A DNA stretch of 22,109 nt from NCBI GenBank assembly GCA_029258695.1, contig JARIBR010000044.1, forward strand, positions 1 through 22,109. Direction: 5' to 3'. A program made the translations under genes and the position numbers. The notes beneath the pieces are model-generated. The model was not told the DNA's origin, did no database searches, and worked only from the letters and a program-made list of their open reading frames with translations. Below, one piece after another: positions 14,119 through 21,378 of this stretch (its first letter is position 1; the number at the start of each line of letters is the position of its first letter). Source of the DNA: Quadrisphaera sp. Its GTDB lineage: Bacteria > Actinomycetota > Actinomycetes > Actinomycetales > Quadrisphaeraceae.

Positions 14119-14465
14119 ATGTTGAACCCGAGGGCGCGCAGCTGGTCACGCCCGTCGTCGGTGATCTTGCCCATGTCCCACGGCGGCATCCACACCCAGT
14201 TGATGCGGTGGCTCTCCACGAGCCCGGACAACGCCTGGCCGACCTGGTCCTCGATGACGTCGGTCAGCGGGCACGCCGCCGACGTGAGGGTCATGTCGAT
14301 GACGGCCTGGCCGTCGTCGACGTGGCAGCCGTACACGAGCCCGAGGTCCATGACGTTGATGCCGAGCTCGGGGTCGATGACGTCGTGCAGGGCCTCCTCG
14401 ACCTCATCGAGGACGCTCGTCCCTCCCTCGCCGCCGCCCGGGGCGGTCGTGGCGTCGGCGCTCAT
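14115..14465 (-). CDS. sufT: SufT/DUF59 (MIP18-type) Fe-S maturation protein
   Basis: 116 residues. The DUF59 core is clear: VEEALHDVIDPELGINVMDL then GLVYGCHVDDGQAVIDMTLT and TSAACPLTDVIEDQV, with the conserved cysteine C65, and WVWMPPWDMGKITDDGRDQL. SufT proteins assist maturation of Fe-S proteins, probably in transfer to targets. An N-terminal ~16-residue Gly/Ala-rich extension precedes the domain. ATG 14465 overlaps the sufC stop (ATGA) and the stop overlaps GTG of acVLRF1, so it is embedded in the operon. In other actinomycetes the order I recall is sufC-sufS-sufU-sufT; here sufT directly follows sufC. Confidence 0.92.
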   Translation of the reverse strand: MSADATTAPGGGEGGTSVLDEVEEALHDVIDPELGINVMDLGLVYGCHVDDGQAVIDMTLTSAACPLTDVIEDQVGQALSGLVESHRINWVWMPPWDMGKITDDGRDQLRALGFNM

Positions 14466-15244
14466 GCGCTCACCGTCGCCTTCTCGGAGGCGCCCGAGAG
14501 GAAACGGTCGTAGCCGTTCTCCTCGAGGTCGTCCGCCAGCTCGGGCCCACCCTGCTCGGCGATGCGGCCCGCCACGAAGACGTGCACGAAGTCAGGCTTC
14601 ACGTAGCGCAGGATGCGGGTGTAGTGGGTGATCAGCAGCACGCCGGTCTCCCCGGTGTCGCGCACGCGGTTGACGCCGTCGGCGACGACCTTGAGCGCGT
14701 CCACGTCGAGCCCTGAGTCGGTCTCGTCGAGGATGGCCACCTTCGGCGAGAGGAGCTCCATCTGGAGGATCTCGTGGCGCTTCTTCTCGCCGCCGGAGAA
14801 CCCCTCGTTGACGTTGCGCTCCGCGAAGGTGGGGTCCATGCGCAGGTCGTCCATGGCCTTCTTGACGTCCTTGGTCCAGCTGCGCAGCTTCGGCGCCTCG
14901 CCGTCGATCGCGGTCTTGGCGGTGCGCAGGAAGTTCGAGACGGTCACGCCGGGGACCTCGACGGGGTACTGCATGGCGAGGAAGAGACCGGCGCGGGCGC
15001 GCTCGTCGACGCTCATCGCCAGGACGTCCTCGCCGTCCAGGGTGACGGTGCCGGAGGTGATCTCGTACTTGGGGTGTCCCGCGATGGAGTACGCCAGCGT
15101 GGACTTGCCCGAGCCGTTGGGGCCCATGATCGCGTGGGTCTCGCCCGACGCGATGGTGAGGTCGACGCCGCGCAGGATCTCCTTGGCGGCGCCGTCGGAC
15201 TCGGTGATGGAGACGTGCAGGTCGCGGATCTCGAGGGTGGTCAT
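14462..15244 (-). CDS. sufC: Fe-S cluster assembly ATPase SufC
   Basis: 260 residues. SufC is the ABC-type ATPase of the SufBC2D scaffold. Walker A is GPNGSGKST (41-49), the signature FSGGEKKR (149-156), and Walker B ILDETDSGLD (171-180) with the ETD form typical of SufC. The short HYTRILRYVKPDFVHVFVAG segment contains the H-loop histidine. ATG 15244 is the correct start; the frame upstream is an Arg-rich shadow of the Rieske gene. Start and stop both overlap neighbours by ATGA, which fits stoichiometric production with SufB and SufD. Confidence 0.97.
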   Translation of the reverse strand: MTTLEIRDLHVSITESDGAAKEILRGVDLTIASGETHAIMGPNGSGKSTLAYSIAGHPKYEITSGTVTLDGEDVLAMSVDERARAGLFLAMQYPVEVPGVTVSNFLRTAKTAIDGEAPKLRSWTKDVKKAMDDLRMDPTFAERNVNEGFSGGEKKRHEILQMELLSPKVAILDETDSGLDVDALKVVADGVNRVRDTGETGVLLITHYTRILRYVKPDFVHVFVAGRIAEQGGPELADDLEENGYDRFLSGASEKATVSA

Positions 15245-15609
15245 GAGGCTCCTGGGGTCTGGAGGGAGGCGGTGGGCGCGGGTGCGTCGACGTCGACGAG
15301 GACGTCGTCGCCGTCGAGCCTCAGCGTGTACACCGGGATGGGGGCGGTGGCGGGCAGCGAGTCGGGCGCGCCGGTCCGCAGGTCGAACAGCGACCCGTGC
15401 AGCCAGCACTCGATCTGGTCACCGTCCACCTCCCCCTCGGACAGGGACACCTGCTGGTGGCTGCAGGTGTCACCGATGGCGTGGAGGTCGCCGGAGCTGT
15501 CCCGCACGACCGCCACCGGGACCTGGTGACCGTCGCCGGCCGCCACCAGCACCTGCAGCGCGCCGGGGGCGGGGACCTCGGAGGCGGAGCAGACGCGCAC
15601 CTCGGCCAT
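15241..15609 (-). CDS. Rieske [2Fe-2S] ferredoxin of the Suf operon
   Basis: 122 residues. It has the two Rieske cluster motifs: C-x-H in DTCSHQQVSLSEG and C-x2-H in ECWLHGSLFDLRTG, about 16 residues apart, the compact ferredoxin (non-heme oxygenase component) form without a membrane anchor. This gene sits between sufD and sufC in many actinomycete Suf operons, where it may carry electrons for cluster assembly; that role is inferred. ATG 15609 overlaps the sufD stop, and its own stop overlaps sufC. The C-terminal ~15 residues are Ala/Pro-rich. Confidence 0.93.
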   Translation of the reverse strand: MAEVRVCSASEVPAPGALQVLVAAGDGHQVPVAVVRDSSGDLHAIGDTCSHQQVSLSEGEVDGDQIECWLHGSLFDLRTGAPDSLPATAPIPVYTLRLDGDDVLVDVDAPAPTASLQTPGAS

Positions 15610-16895
15610 CAGCCGCTGACCGCCGGCAGCGCGACCCCGGCCAGCTCGGCGTCGATCGCCTCGGCGAGGCGCTCGGTGACCGCGGGGACGCCGATCTGCT
15701 GCAGCACCTCGTAGAAGAAGGCACGCACCACCATGCGGCGCGCCACGTCCTCGGGGATGCCGCGCGACCCCAGGAAGAACCGCTGCTCGTCGTCGAACCG
15801 GCCGGTGGCGCGGGCGGGGCCGGCCCCGACGATCTCCCCCGTCTCGATCTCGAGGTTCGGGACCGAGTCGGCGCGAGCGCCGTCGGTGAGGACGAGGTTG
15901 CGGTTGAGCTCGTAGGTGTCGGTCCCGAGCGCCCCGGCGCCGATGAGGACGTCACCCACCCAGACGGTGCGGGCGGTCTTGCCCTGCAGGGCGCCCTTGT
16001 AGGTGACGTTCGAGCGGCACTGCGGCACCTGGTGGTCCACGAAGGAGCGGTGCTCCAGGTGCTGCCCTGAGTCCGCGAAGTAGACCCCGAGCAGCTCGGC
16101 GTCCCCTCCCGGTCCGTCGTAGCGCACGGTGGCCGACACCCGCACCAGCTCGCCACCGAGGGTGACGGCGACGTGCTTGTAGGTGGCGTCGCGGCCGACG
16201 AGCGCCTCGTGCTGGGCAGCGTGCACCGCCCCGTCGTCGTGCTGCGCGACGCTGACGACACGGAGCCTCGCGCCCTCGCCGACCCGCACCTCGACGCCCG
16301 CGCCGCTGACGCCGGACCCGACGTTGTCGATCACCACGGTCGCGTCGCTGTAGGCCCCGGCGTCGATGACCAGGTGACCGATGCTGCGCTCGCCGGCGGC
16401 GGTGAGCCGGACGGTCACCGCGTCCTCGAGCACCGCCTCGGCGGGGATGGTCACGACGTCCGCCCCGCCGCTCGCGGCGGCGTCGGCCCACGCCACGGCC
16501 GCCGGGAGGTCGCCGGGCGTGTAGGCGCGGTGGACCTCGCTGGGCCGCAGCTCGTGGGTGACGCCGTCCGGCGCCACCACCTCGACCGCGACCCGGGAGG
16601 CGGCCTCGCCGGCGCGGGAGAACAGCGGCTCCAACGGCTTCAGCGGGGTGAACTTCCACTCCTCGGCGCGCGGGCTCGGGGACGCGAACGCCGAGGGGTC
16701 GTGGGCGGCGAGCCGTGAGGCGCGCGAGGCGCCCGGCGCGGTCGGGGACCCGGCGCCGTGGGAGTGCGCCACGTTGCCGTGCTGGCCCGCGGCGCGCTCA
16801 CCGGTGGCGACCGCCGGCTCGTCACCGGGGACCGGAGCCGGCGCGGTGGCGCCGTCCCCGATCGAGATGCCCTCGTCGATGATCGTCCCGCTCAA
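15609..16895 (-). CDS. sufD: Fe-S cluster assembly protein SufD, with His-to-Pro change at the expected catalytic position
   Basis: 428 residues, starting at TTG 16895 that overlaps the SufB stop (TTGA); GGAAGGGG lies about 7 bases upstream. After a ~55-residue Gly/Ala/Pro-rich leader comes the SufD sequence: [17 protein letters not shown] (76-92), the right-handed beta-helix, and [20 protein letters not shown] to the C-terminus. SufD pairs with SufB and SufC2 as the cluster scaffold and is linked to iron acquisition. At the conserved site the reading is [21 protein letters not shown] recall actinobacterial SufD proteins reading [18 protein letters not shown] here, with the His corresponding to the essential H360 of E. 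coli SufD. Here P360 (codon CCC, bases 15816-15818) replaces it. The rest of the protein looks intact and full length. Confidence 0.94.
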   Translation of the reverse strand: MSGTIIDEGISIGDGATAPAPVPGDEPAVATGERAAGQHGNVAHSHGAGSPTAPGASRASRLAAHDPSAFASPSPRAEEWKFTPLKPLEPLFSRAGEAASRVAVEVVAPDGVTHELRPSEVHRAYTPGDLPAAVAWADAAASGGADVVTIPAEAVLEDAVTVRLTAAGERSIGHLVIDAGAYSDATVVIDNVGSGVSGAGVEVRVGEGARLRVVSVAQHDDGAVHAAQHEALVGRDATYKHVAVTLGGELVRVSATVRYDGPGGDAELLGVYFADSGQHLEHRSFVDHQVPQCRSNVTYKGALQGKTARTVWVGDVLIGAGALGTDTYELNRNLVLTDGARADSVPNLEIETGEIVGAGPARATGRFDDEQRFFLGSRGIPEDVARRMVVRAFFYEVLQQIGVPAVTERLAEAIDAELAGVALPAVSG

Positions 16896-18367
16896 CCCAC
16901 GGCCCCTTCCATCTGGAGCTCGATCAGCCGGTTGAGCTCGAGCGCGTACTCCATGGGCAGCTCGCGCGCGATGGGCTCGACGAACCCGCGGACGATCATG
17001 GCCATCGCCTCGTCCTCGGCCATCCCGCGGCTCATGAGGTAGAAGAGCTGGTCCTCGGAGACCTTCGAGACGGTGGCCTCGTGGGCCATCGAGACGTCGT
17101 CCTCGCGGACGTCGACGTACGGGTAGGTGTCCGAGCGCGACGCCGAGTCGACGAGCAGCGCGTCGCAGCGCACCGTCGAGGCAGCCTGCTTGGCGCCCTC
17201 GAGGACCTGCACGAGGCCGCGGTAGGACGCGCGACCGCCGCCGCGGGCGACGGACTTCGAGATGATCGACGACGAGGTGTGGGGCGCGGCGTGCACCATC
17301 TTGGCGCCGGCGTCCTGGTGCTGGCCCTCACCGGCGAAGGCGACGGACAGGGTCTCGCCCCGGGCGTGCTCGCCCATGAGGAAGATGGCCGGGTACTTCA
17401 TGGTCACCTTCGAGCCGATGTTGCCGTCGACCCACTCCATGAGCGCGCCCTCGGCGGCCGTCGCCCGCTTCGTGACGAGGTTGTAGACGTTGTTCGACCA
17501 GTTCTGGATGGTCGTGTACCGCACCCGCGCGTTCTTCTTCACGACGATCTCCACGACGGCGGAGTGCAGCGAGTCCGTGGTGTACGTCGGCGCGGTGCAG
17601 CCCTCGACGTAGTGGATGTAGGAGCCCTCGTCCGCGATGATCAGGGTGCGCTCGAACTGGCCCATGTTCTCGGTATTGATCCGGAAGTACGCCTGGAGCG
17701 GGATGTCGACGTGCACGCCGGGCGGCACGTAGATGAACGACCCGCCGGACCACACCGACGTGTTGAGCGCAGCGAACTTGTTGTCGCCGGTGGGGATGAC
17801 GGTGCCGAAGTGCTCCCGGAAGAGGTCCTCGTGCTCGCGCAGGCCCGTGTCGGTGTCCACGAAGATGACGCCCTGCTCCTCCAGGTCCTCGCGGATCTGG
17901 TGGTAGACGACCTCCGACTCGTACTGGGCGGCGACGCCCGCCACGAGGCGCTGCTTCTCGGCCTCGGGGATCCCCAGCTTGTCGTAGGTGTTCTTGATGT
18001 CCTCGGGCAGGTCCTCCCACGAGGTCGCCTGCTTCTCCGTCGAGCGCACGAAGTACTTGATGTCGTCGAAGTGGATGCCCGACAGGTCGCTCCCGAAGTC
18101 GGGCATGGGCTTCTTGTCGAACATCTTCAGGCCCTTGAGCCGCGTGGCGAGCATCCACTCGGGCTCACCCTTCAGCGCCGAGATGTCGCGGACGACCTGC
18201 TCGGAGAGGCCGCGCTTGGCGATGGAGCCGGCGGCGTCGGAGTCCGACCAGCCGTACTGGTAGGTGCCCAGGCCGGCGAGCTCGGGGTTGCGGGCCTCGA
18301 TGTCGTTGGGCGCCGGCTGCGCGGGCGGGGCCGACGCGGTCGGCGTCGGCTCGGCGGTGGTGGTCAT
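16892..18367 (-). CDS. sufB: Fe-S cluster assembly protein SufB
   Basis: 491 residues, the scaffold subunit that receives persulfide sulfur and builds the cluster. Conserved landmarks are [40 protein letters not shown] (C258), [20 protein letters not shown], and [20 protein letters not shown] (C401) followed by [10 protein letters not shown] (H429, E430), the equivalents of the cluster-building Cys and Glu. No intein interrupts it, unlike in Mycobacterium tuberculosis. ATG 18367 overlaps the sufR stop (ATGA). A ~20-residue Pro/Thr/Ala leader precedes the conserved region. The catalytic residues of SufB are all present, which makes the substitution in the neighbouring SufD more notable. Confidence 0.97.
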   Translation of the reverse strand: MTTTAEPTPTASAPPAQPAPNDIEARNPELAGLGTYQYGWSDSDAAGSIAKRGLSEQVVRDISALKGEPEWMLATRLKGLKMFDKKPMPDFGSDLSGIHFDDIKYFVRSTEKQATSWEDLPEDIKNTYDKLGIPEAEKQRLVAGVAAQYESEVVYHQIREDLEEQGVIFVDTDTGLREHEDLFREHFGTVIPTGDNKFAALNTSVWSGGSFIYVPPGVHVDIPLQAYFRINTENMGQFERTLIIADEGSYIHYVEGCTAPTYTTDSLHSAVVEIVVKKNARVRYTTIQNWSNNVYNLVTKRATAAEGALMEWVDGNIGSKVTMKYPAIFLMGEHARGETLSVAFAGEGQHQDAGAKMVHAAPHTSSSIISKSVARGGGRASYRGLVQVLEGAKQAASTVRCDALLVDSASRSDTYPYVDVREDDVSMAHEATVSKVSEDQLFYLMSRGMAEDEAMAMIVRGFVEPIARELPMEYALELNRLIELQMEGAVG

Positions 18368-19221
18368 GGGGTGGTCCCTCCGGTGGTGGGGATGGCTGCG
18401 GTGGTGCGGGGGGCGCTGCGGAAGGGCGCCGGTGACGCCGCGCGGCGGGCACGAGCGCCGCCGGCGACCATGAGCGGCACGTGCGTGGTGCACACGTGCT
18501 CTCCGTGCGCCAGGGTGGCCAGGCGTCGGACGTGGGTGCCGAGCAGGTCGGCGAAGGCATCGGTCTCCGCCTCGCACAGCTCGGGGAACTCGGTGGCGAC
18601 GTGCCTCACGGGGCAGGAGCCCTGGCACAGCTGGACCGCCGACGGGGCCATCGTCGCACCGGGGCGCACCGCCCCGCCAGCCGACGCCGCGCTGCGGACC
18701 GCCGGCGGCGCGACGGCGCGCGAGCTGGCGGCGTACCCGTCGCCGTCCAGGGCGCGCGCGAGCGCCGCAGCGCGATCGGCGAGGTCGTCGCCCGCCGCCT
18801 CGACGGCGCCGGAGCAGCGAGCGACCAGGGCGGCGGCGCGCTCGCGCGCGACCACCTCGACCGCTCCTCGCCCGCCGAGCGCCGCCAGCTGGCGCAGGGC
18901 GGCCACCGCGAGGTCGCTGCCCTCCTGGGCGGCTCCGCGCAGCGACCCGGTGACCGCTGCCCGCCCGGCGTCGGTGGCGCCGAAGGCCGTCGCCGGACGG
19001 CCGCGTCCGCCGGTGCGCACGGGCTCCCCGCCGCGCAGCAGGCCGGCGTCGACCAGGACGTCGAGGTGCCGGCGCACGGCCGCGGGGGTCAGGCCCACGC
19101 GTCCGGCCAGGGCGGCTGCGGTGACCGGGCCCTCCGCGGCGACGGCGGCGAGCACGCGCTGCCGGGTGGCGCTGCCGAGCGCTCCCGACCCCGTCACCTC
19201 GCCCTCACCCATGAATTGCAC
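18364..19221 (-). CDS. sufR: SufR-type Fe-S-sensing repressor of the suf operon
   Basis: About 285 residues. An N-terminal winged helix-turn-helix ([39 protein letters not shown]) is followed by a C-terminal Fe-S sensor domain with cysteines C199-x3-C203-x12-C216-x27-C244 (numbered from GTG 19221), in [20 protein letters not shown] and HVCTTH. That spacing equals the four cluster cysteines I recall for M. tuberculosis SufR (175, 179, 192, 220). SufR with a [4Fe-4S] cluster represses suf. Three starts are in frame: ATG 19245, GTG 19221 and ATG 19212. ATG 19245 would place the operator inside the gene. GTG 19221 lies six bases after CACACT, the leaderless geometry used elsewhere here, so I prefer it; 19212 remains possible. 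The C-terminal ~40 residues are Ala/Pro/Thr-rich. It is the first gene of the operon and overlaps sufB. Confidence 0.9.
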   Translation of the reverse strand: MQFMGEGEVTGSGALGSATRQRVLAAVAAEGPVTAAALAGRVGLTPAAVRRHLDVLVDAGLLRGGEPVRTGGRGRPATAFGATDAGRAAVTGSLRGAAQEGSDLAVAALRQLAALGGRGAVEVVARERAAALVARCSGAVEAAGDDLADRAAALARALDGDGYAASSRAVAPPAVRSAASAGGAVRPGATMAPSAVQLCQGSCPVRHVATEFPELCEAETDAFADLLGTHVRRLATLAHGEHVCTTHVPLMVAGGARARRAASPAPFRSAPRTTAAIPTTGGTTP

Positions 19222-19234
19222 AACGTCAGTGTGC
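19218..19234. promoter_or_regulatory. Probable SufR operator over the sufR promoter and start
   Basis: A perfect inverted repeat GCACA (19218-19222) - 7 bases - TGTGC (19230-19234). Read on the minus strand it contains ACACT-N5-TGTGC, nearly the ACACT-N5-TGTGA site I recall for mycobacterial SufR. On that strand TCGACG (about 19257-19252) lies 17 bases before CACACT (19234-19229), a possible -35/-10 pair, so a bound repressor would cover the -10 and start codon. This fits autoregulation of the suf operon. Confidence 0.65.
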
Positions 19235-19303
19235 CGTAAAAGCATCCCTCCGTCGACCGAGCGTCGGGGCCGGCTCGACCCGCGCTCCTCGCCGCTGCGC
19301 TCG

Positions 19304-19315
19304 TACACTCCGACG
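19304..19315 (+). promoter_or_regulatory. Candidate leaderless -10 element for the ABC transporter operon
   Basis: TACACT at 19304-19309 matches TANNNT, then six bases (CCGACG) and GTG 19316. It is divergent from the sufR promoter; the putative SufR operator lies about 70 bases upstream. No clear -35 hexamer. Confidence 0.6.
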
Positions 19316-20434
19316 GTGACCTCTGCCGCGGCGTCCGCCACCGCCGGCGCGCCGCCACCCTCCTCCCGCCGCCGCGTCACCCCCGGTGACGACACCTCCG
19401 GCAGGGCCGACGCAGATCTCCCCGGCGGCCTCGCGGTCGGCGCCCCCGGCGGGGCTCGCGGGAGCGGCGACGCCCTGGTCGTCGACTCCCTCGCCAAGCG
19501 CTACGGCGACGTCGTGGCGGCCAGGGGCGTCTCGTTCACCGCCCGCGCCGGCGCCGTGACCGCCGTCCTGGGGCCCAACGGAGCGGGGAAGACGACCACG
19601 GTGGAGTGCGTCGCCGGCCTGCGCCGACCGGACGCCGGGTCGGTGCGGGTGCTCGGCCTCGACGCGCGCGACCCGGGCGTGCGCGCGCGGGTGGGGGTGA
19701 TGCTGCAGGACGGCGGGATGCCGGCCGGCGCCCCGGCGCTGGCGGTGCTGCGCCACGTCGCCTCGTTGCACGAGGAGCCGCTGGACGTCGGCGCGCTCGC
19801 CGCGGCGCTCGGGGTGGACGCGTTCGCCGCCACCACGGTGCGGCGGCTGTCCGGTGGCCAGCGCCAACGGCTCGCCCTGTGCTGCGCGGTCGTCGGCCGC
19901 CCCGAGCTCGTGCTGCTCGACGAGCCCAGCGCGGGGGTCGACCTCGCAGGTCGTGCTGCCGTCTGGGCGCTGCTGGCCGGGCTGCGGGACGCCGGGGTCG
20001 CCGTGGTGCTGACCACGCACTCGATGGAGGAGGTCGAGGCGCTCGCGGACACCGTCGTCCTGCTCGCCGACGGCGCCGTCGCGGCCAGCGGCACCGTCGC
20101 CGAGCTGACCGGGGGCGGCCAGGACCGGTTGACCTTCGGGGCGCCGGCAGGCCTGGACCTGCGGCCCCTGCGCGACGCCCTGCCGACGAGCGTGGAGGCC
20201 GGCGAGGTGAGGCCGGGCTGGTACGAGGTGGTCCCCCGCACCGGTGGCGCCATCGACCCCCAGGTGCTCGCGACGGTGACGTCGTGGTGCGCCGCGCGGG
20301 CCGTCATGCCGCGCGACCTCCAGGTGGGCCGCCGCTCGCTCGCCGACGTGGTGCTCGAGCTCTCCGGCGAGGACCCGCCCGCCCCCGGGGCCGGCCGGAC
20401 CGGCCGCCGCCGCGCCCGACGGGGACGCCGGTGA
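19316..20434 (+). CDS. ABC transporter ATP-binding protein
   Basis: 372 residues from GTG 19316. A ~53-residue disordered leader (Ala, Pro, Ser, Gly) precedes the ATPase: ALVVDSLAKRYGDVVAARGV, Walker A GPNGAGKTT (86-94), signature LSGGQRQRL (178-186), Walker B LVLLDEPSAGVD (198-209), H-loop in LTTHSMEEVEAL. A C-terminal ~115-residue region follows, as in drug/lipid-export ABC-2 ATPases (CcmA/DrrA type). GTGA overlap joins it to a six-helix permease, forming an exporter. The pair sits between sufR and ctaA, as do Rv1458c/Rv1457c-type genes in mycobacteria by my recollection. The substrate is unknown; heme or another oxidase-related compound is only a guess from context. The very long open frame upstream is a shadow of sufR and sufB. 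Confidence 0.9.
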   Translation: MTSAAASATAGAPPPSSRRRVTPGDDTSGRADADLPGGLAVGAPGGARGSGDALVVDSLAKRYGDVVAARGVSFTARAGAVTAVLGPNGAGKTTTVECVAGLRRPDAGSVRVLGLDARDPGVRARVGVMLQDGGMPAGAPALAVLRHVASLHEEPLDVGALAAALGVDAFAATTVRRLSGGQRQRLALCCAVVGRPELVLLDEPSAGVDLAGRAAVWALLAGLRDAGVAVVLTTHSMEEVEALADTVVLLADGAVAASGTVAELTGGGQDRLTFGAPAGLDLRPLRDALPTSVEAGEVRPGWYEVVPRTGGAIDPQVLATVTSWCAARAVMPRDLQVGRRSLADVVLELSGEDPPAPGAGRTGRRRARRGRR

Positions 20435-21273
20435 GCGACGTCCGGGCGGACCCGCCCCCCGAGGCGTCGCGGGCGCGCCCGGCGGAGCTGGACCTGCGCC
20501 CGCGCGGCGGCGCAGCCCCGCGTGCCTCGCGCGTCGCCCGCGCGGTGGCGTTCGACACCACCACCCTCCTGCGCAACGGGGAGCAGCTGCTGGTCTCCCT
20601 CGGCTTCCCCGTCCTCGCGCTGGTCGTCCTCGTCAACGCGCCCCTCGAGGCCCTCGCCCTCCCGGCCGGTCGGGCGGGGCTCGCGCGGGTCGACCTCGCG
20701 GCCCCCGGCGTGCTCGCCCTCGCGGTGCTCGGGACCTCCTTCACCGGCCAGGCCATCGCGCTGGGCTTCGACCGCCGCTACGGGGTGCTGCGGCTGCTGG
20801 CGACGACCCCGCTGGGCCGGTCGGGGTTCCTCGCCGGACGCCTGGGCTCGGTCCTGGTGGTCCAGGCCCTCCAGGTGCTCGTGCTGGGAGCGGTCGCGGT
20901 CGCCCTCGGCTGGAGGCCCTGGGAGGCGGGTGGCGCCGCGCTGCCCGCCCTGCTGGTCGCGCTGCTGCTGGGCAGCGCCGCGCTGGTCTCCCTCGCGCTG
21001 CTGCTCGCCGGCACCCTGCGGGCGGAGGCCGTGCTGGCGATCGCGAACGTCGTCTACGTCCTCCTGCTCGGTGCCGGGGTCCTGCTGCCCGCCGCGGTGC
21101 TGCCCCCTGGCCTCGCCGCCGTCGCGGTGCTGCTCCCCTCGGGCGCCATGGGCGAGGCGGCCAGGGCGGCGACCATCGACGGGAGCCTGGCCGTGGTACC
21201 CCTGGTCGTCATGGCCGCGTGGGCCGTGCTCGGCGCCGCGGCCGCCGCACGCTGGGTGCGCTGGTCGGACTGA
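20431..21273 (+). CDS. ABC-2-type transporter permease
   Basis: 280 residues from GTG 20431, which overlaps the ATPase stop. A ~30-residue cytoplasmic leader (Arg/Pro-rich) is followed by six hydrophobic helices, roughly 50-68, 90-110, 140-160, 167-193, 200-232 and 250-273. The intracellular loop ALGFDRRYGVLRLLATTPLG after helix 2 is the coupling segment typical of ABC-2 permeases. It forms an exporter with the preceding ATPase. It ends with RWVRWSD and is followed 11 bases later by a GC hairpin. Substrate unknown. In the shared synteny it is always near ctaA, which hints at a role in respiration or cell-envelope export, not shown here. Confidence 0.88.
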   Translation: MSDVRADPPPEASRARPAELDLRPRGGAAPRASRVARAVAFDTTTLLRNGEQLLVSLGFPVLALVVLVNAPLEALALPAGRAGLARVDLAAPGVLALAVLGTSFTGQAIALGFDRRYGVLRLLATTPLGRSGFLAGRLGSVLVVQALQVLVLGAVAVALGWRPWEAGGAALPALLVALLLGSAALVSLALLLAGTLRAEAVLAIANVVYVLLLGAGVLLPAAVLPPGLAAVAVLLPSGAMGEAARAATIDGSLAVVPLVVMAAWAVLGAAAAARWVRWSD

Positions 21274-21283
21274 GCGGGTGGCC

Positions 21284-21304
21284 CGGGCCGTCGTGCGCGG
21301 CCCG
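21284..21304 (+). terminator. Candidate terminator hairpin after the ABC permease gene
   Basis: CGGGCCG (21284-21290) and CGGCCCG (21298-21304) form a 7-bp stem with a 7-base loop, 10 bases after the permease stop. No T-run follows, so it would be a U-less terminator of the kind suggested for high-GC bacteria, or chance. Confidence 0.35.
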
Positions 21305-21338
21305 CAGAGGCTCGGGCGGTGGGCGGTCTCACAGCCGC

Positions 21339-21378
21339 TCGACCGGGGGTCGAAGGGCCGCTGACCTACCCTGGTCCG
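21339..21378 (+). promoter_or_regulatory. ctaA: Candidate leaderless promoter of ctaA with upstream inverted repeat
   Basis: TACCCT at 21367-21372 matches TANNNT, followed by six bases (GGTCCG) and GTG 21379. Upstream, TCGACC (21339-21344) - GGG - GGTCGA (21348-21353) is a perfect 6-bp inverted repeat covering the position where a -35 would be; it could be an operator. No good -35 hexamer is seen. Confidence 0.55.

Noticed and set aside
16892..18367. Intein in SufB as in M. tuberculosis
   Set aside because: The SufB sequence is continuous with normal length and no splicing-domain motifs.
18477..18499. GCACGTG/CACGTGC inverted repeat as a second regulatory site in sufR
   Set aside because: It lies deep in the sufR coding region over the conserved HVCTTHVP residues and has only 7-bp arms.
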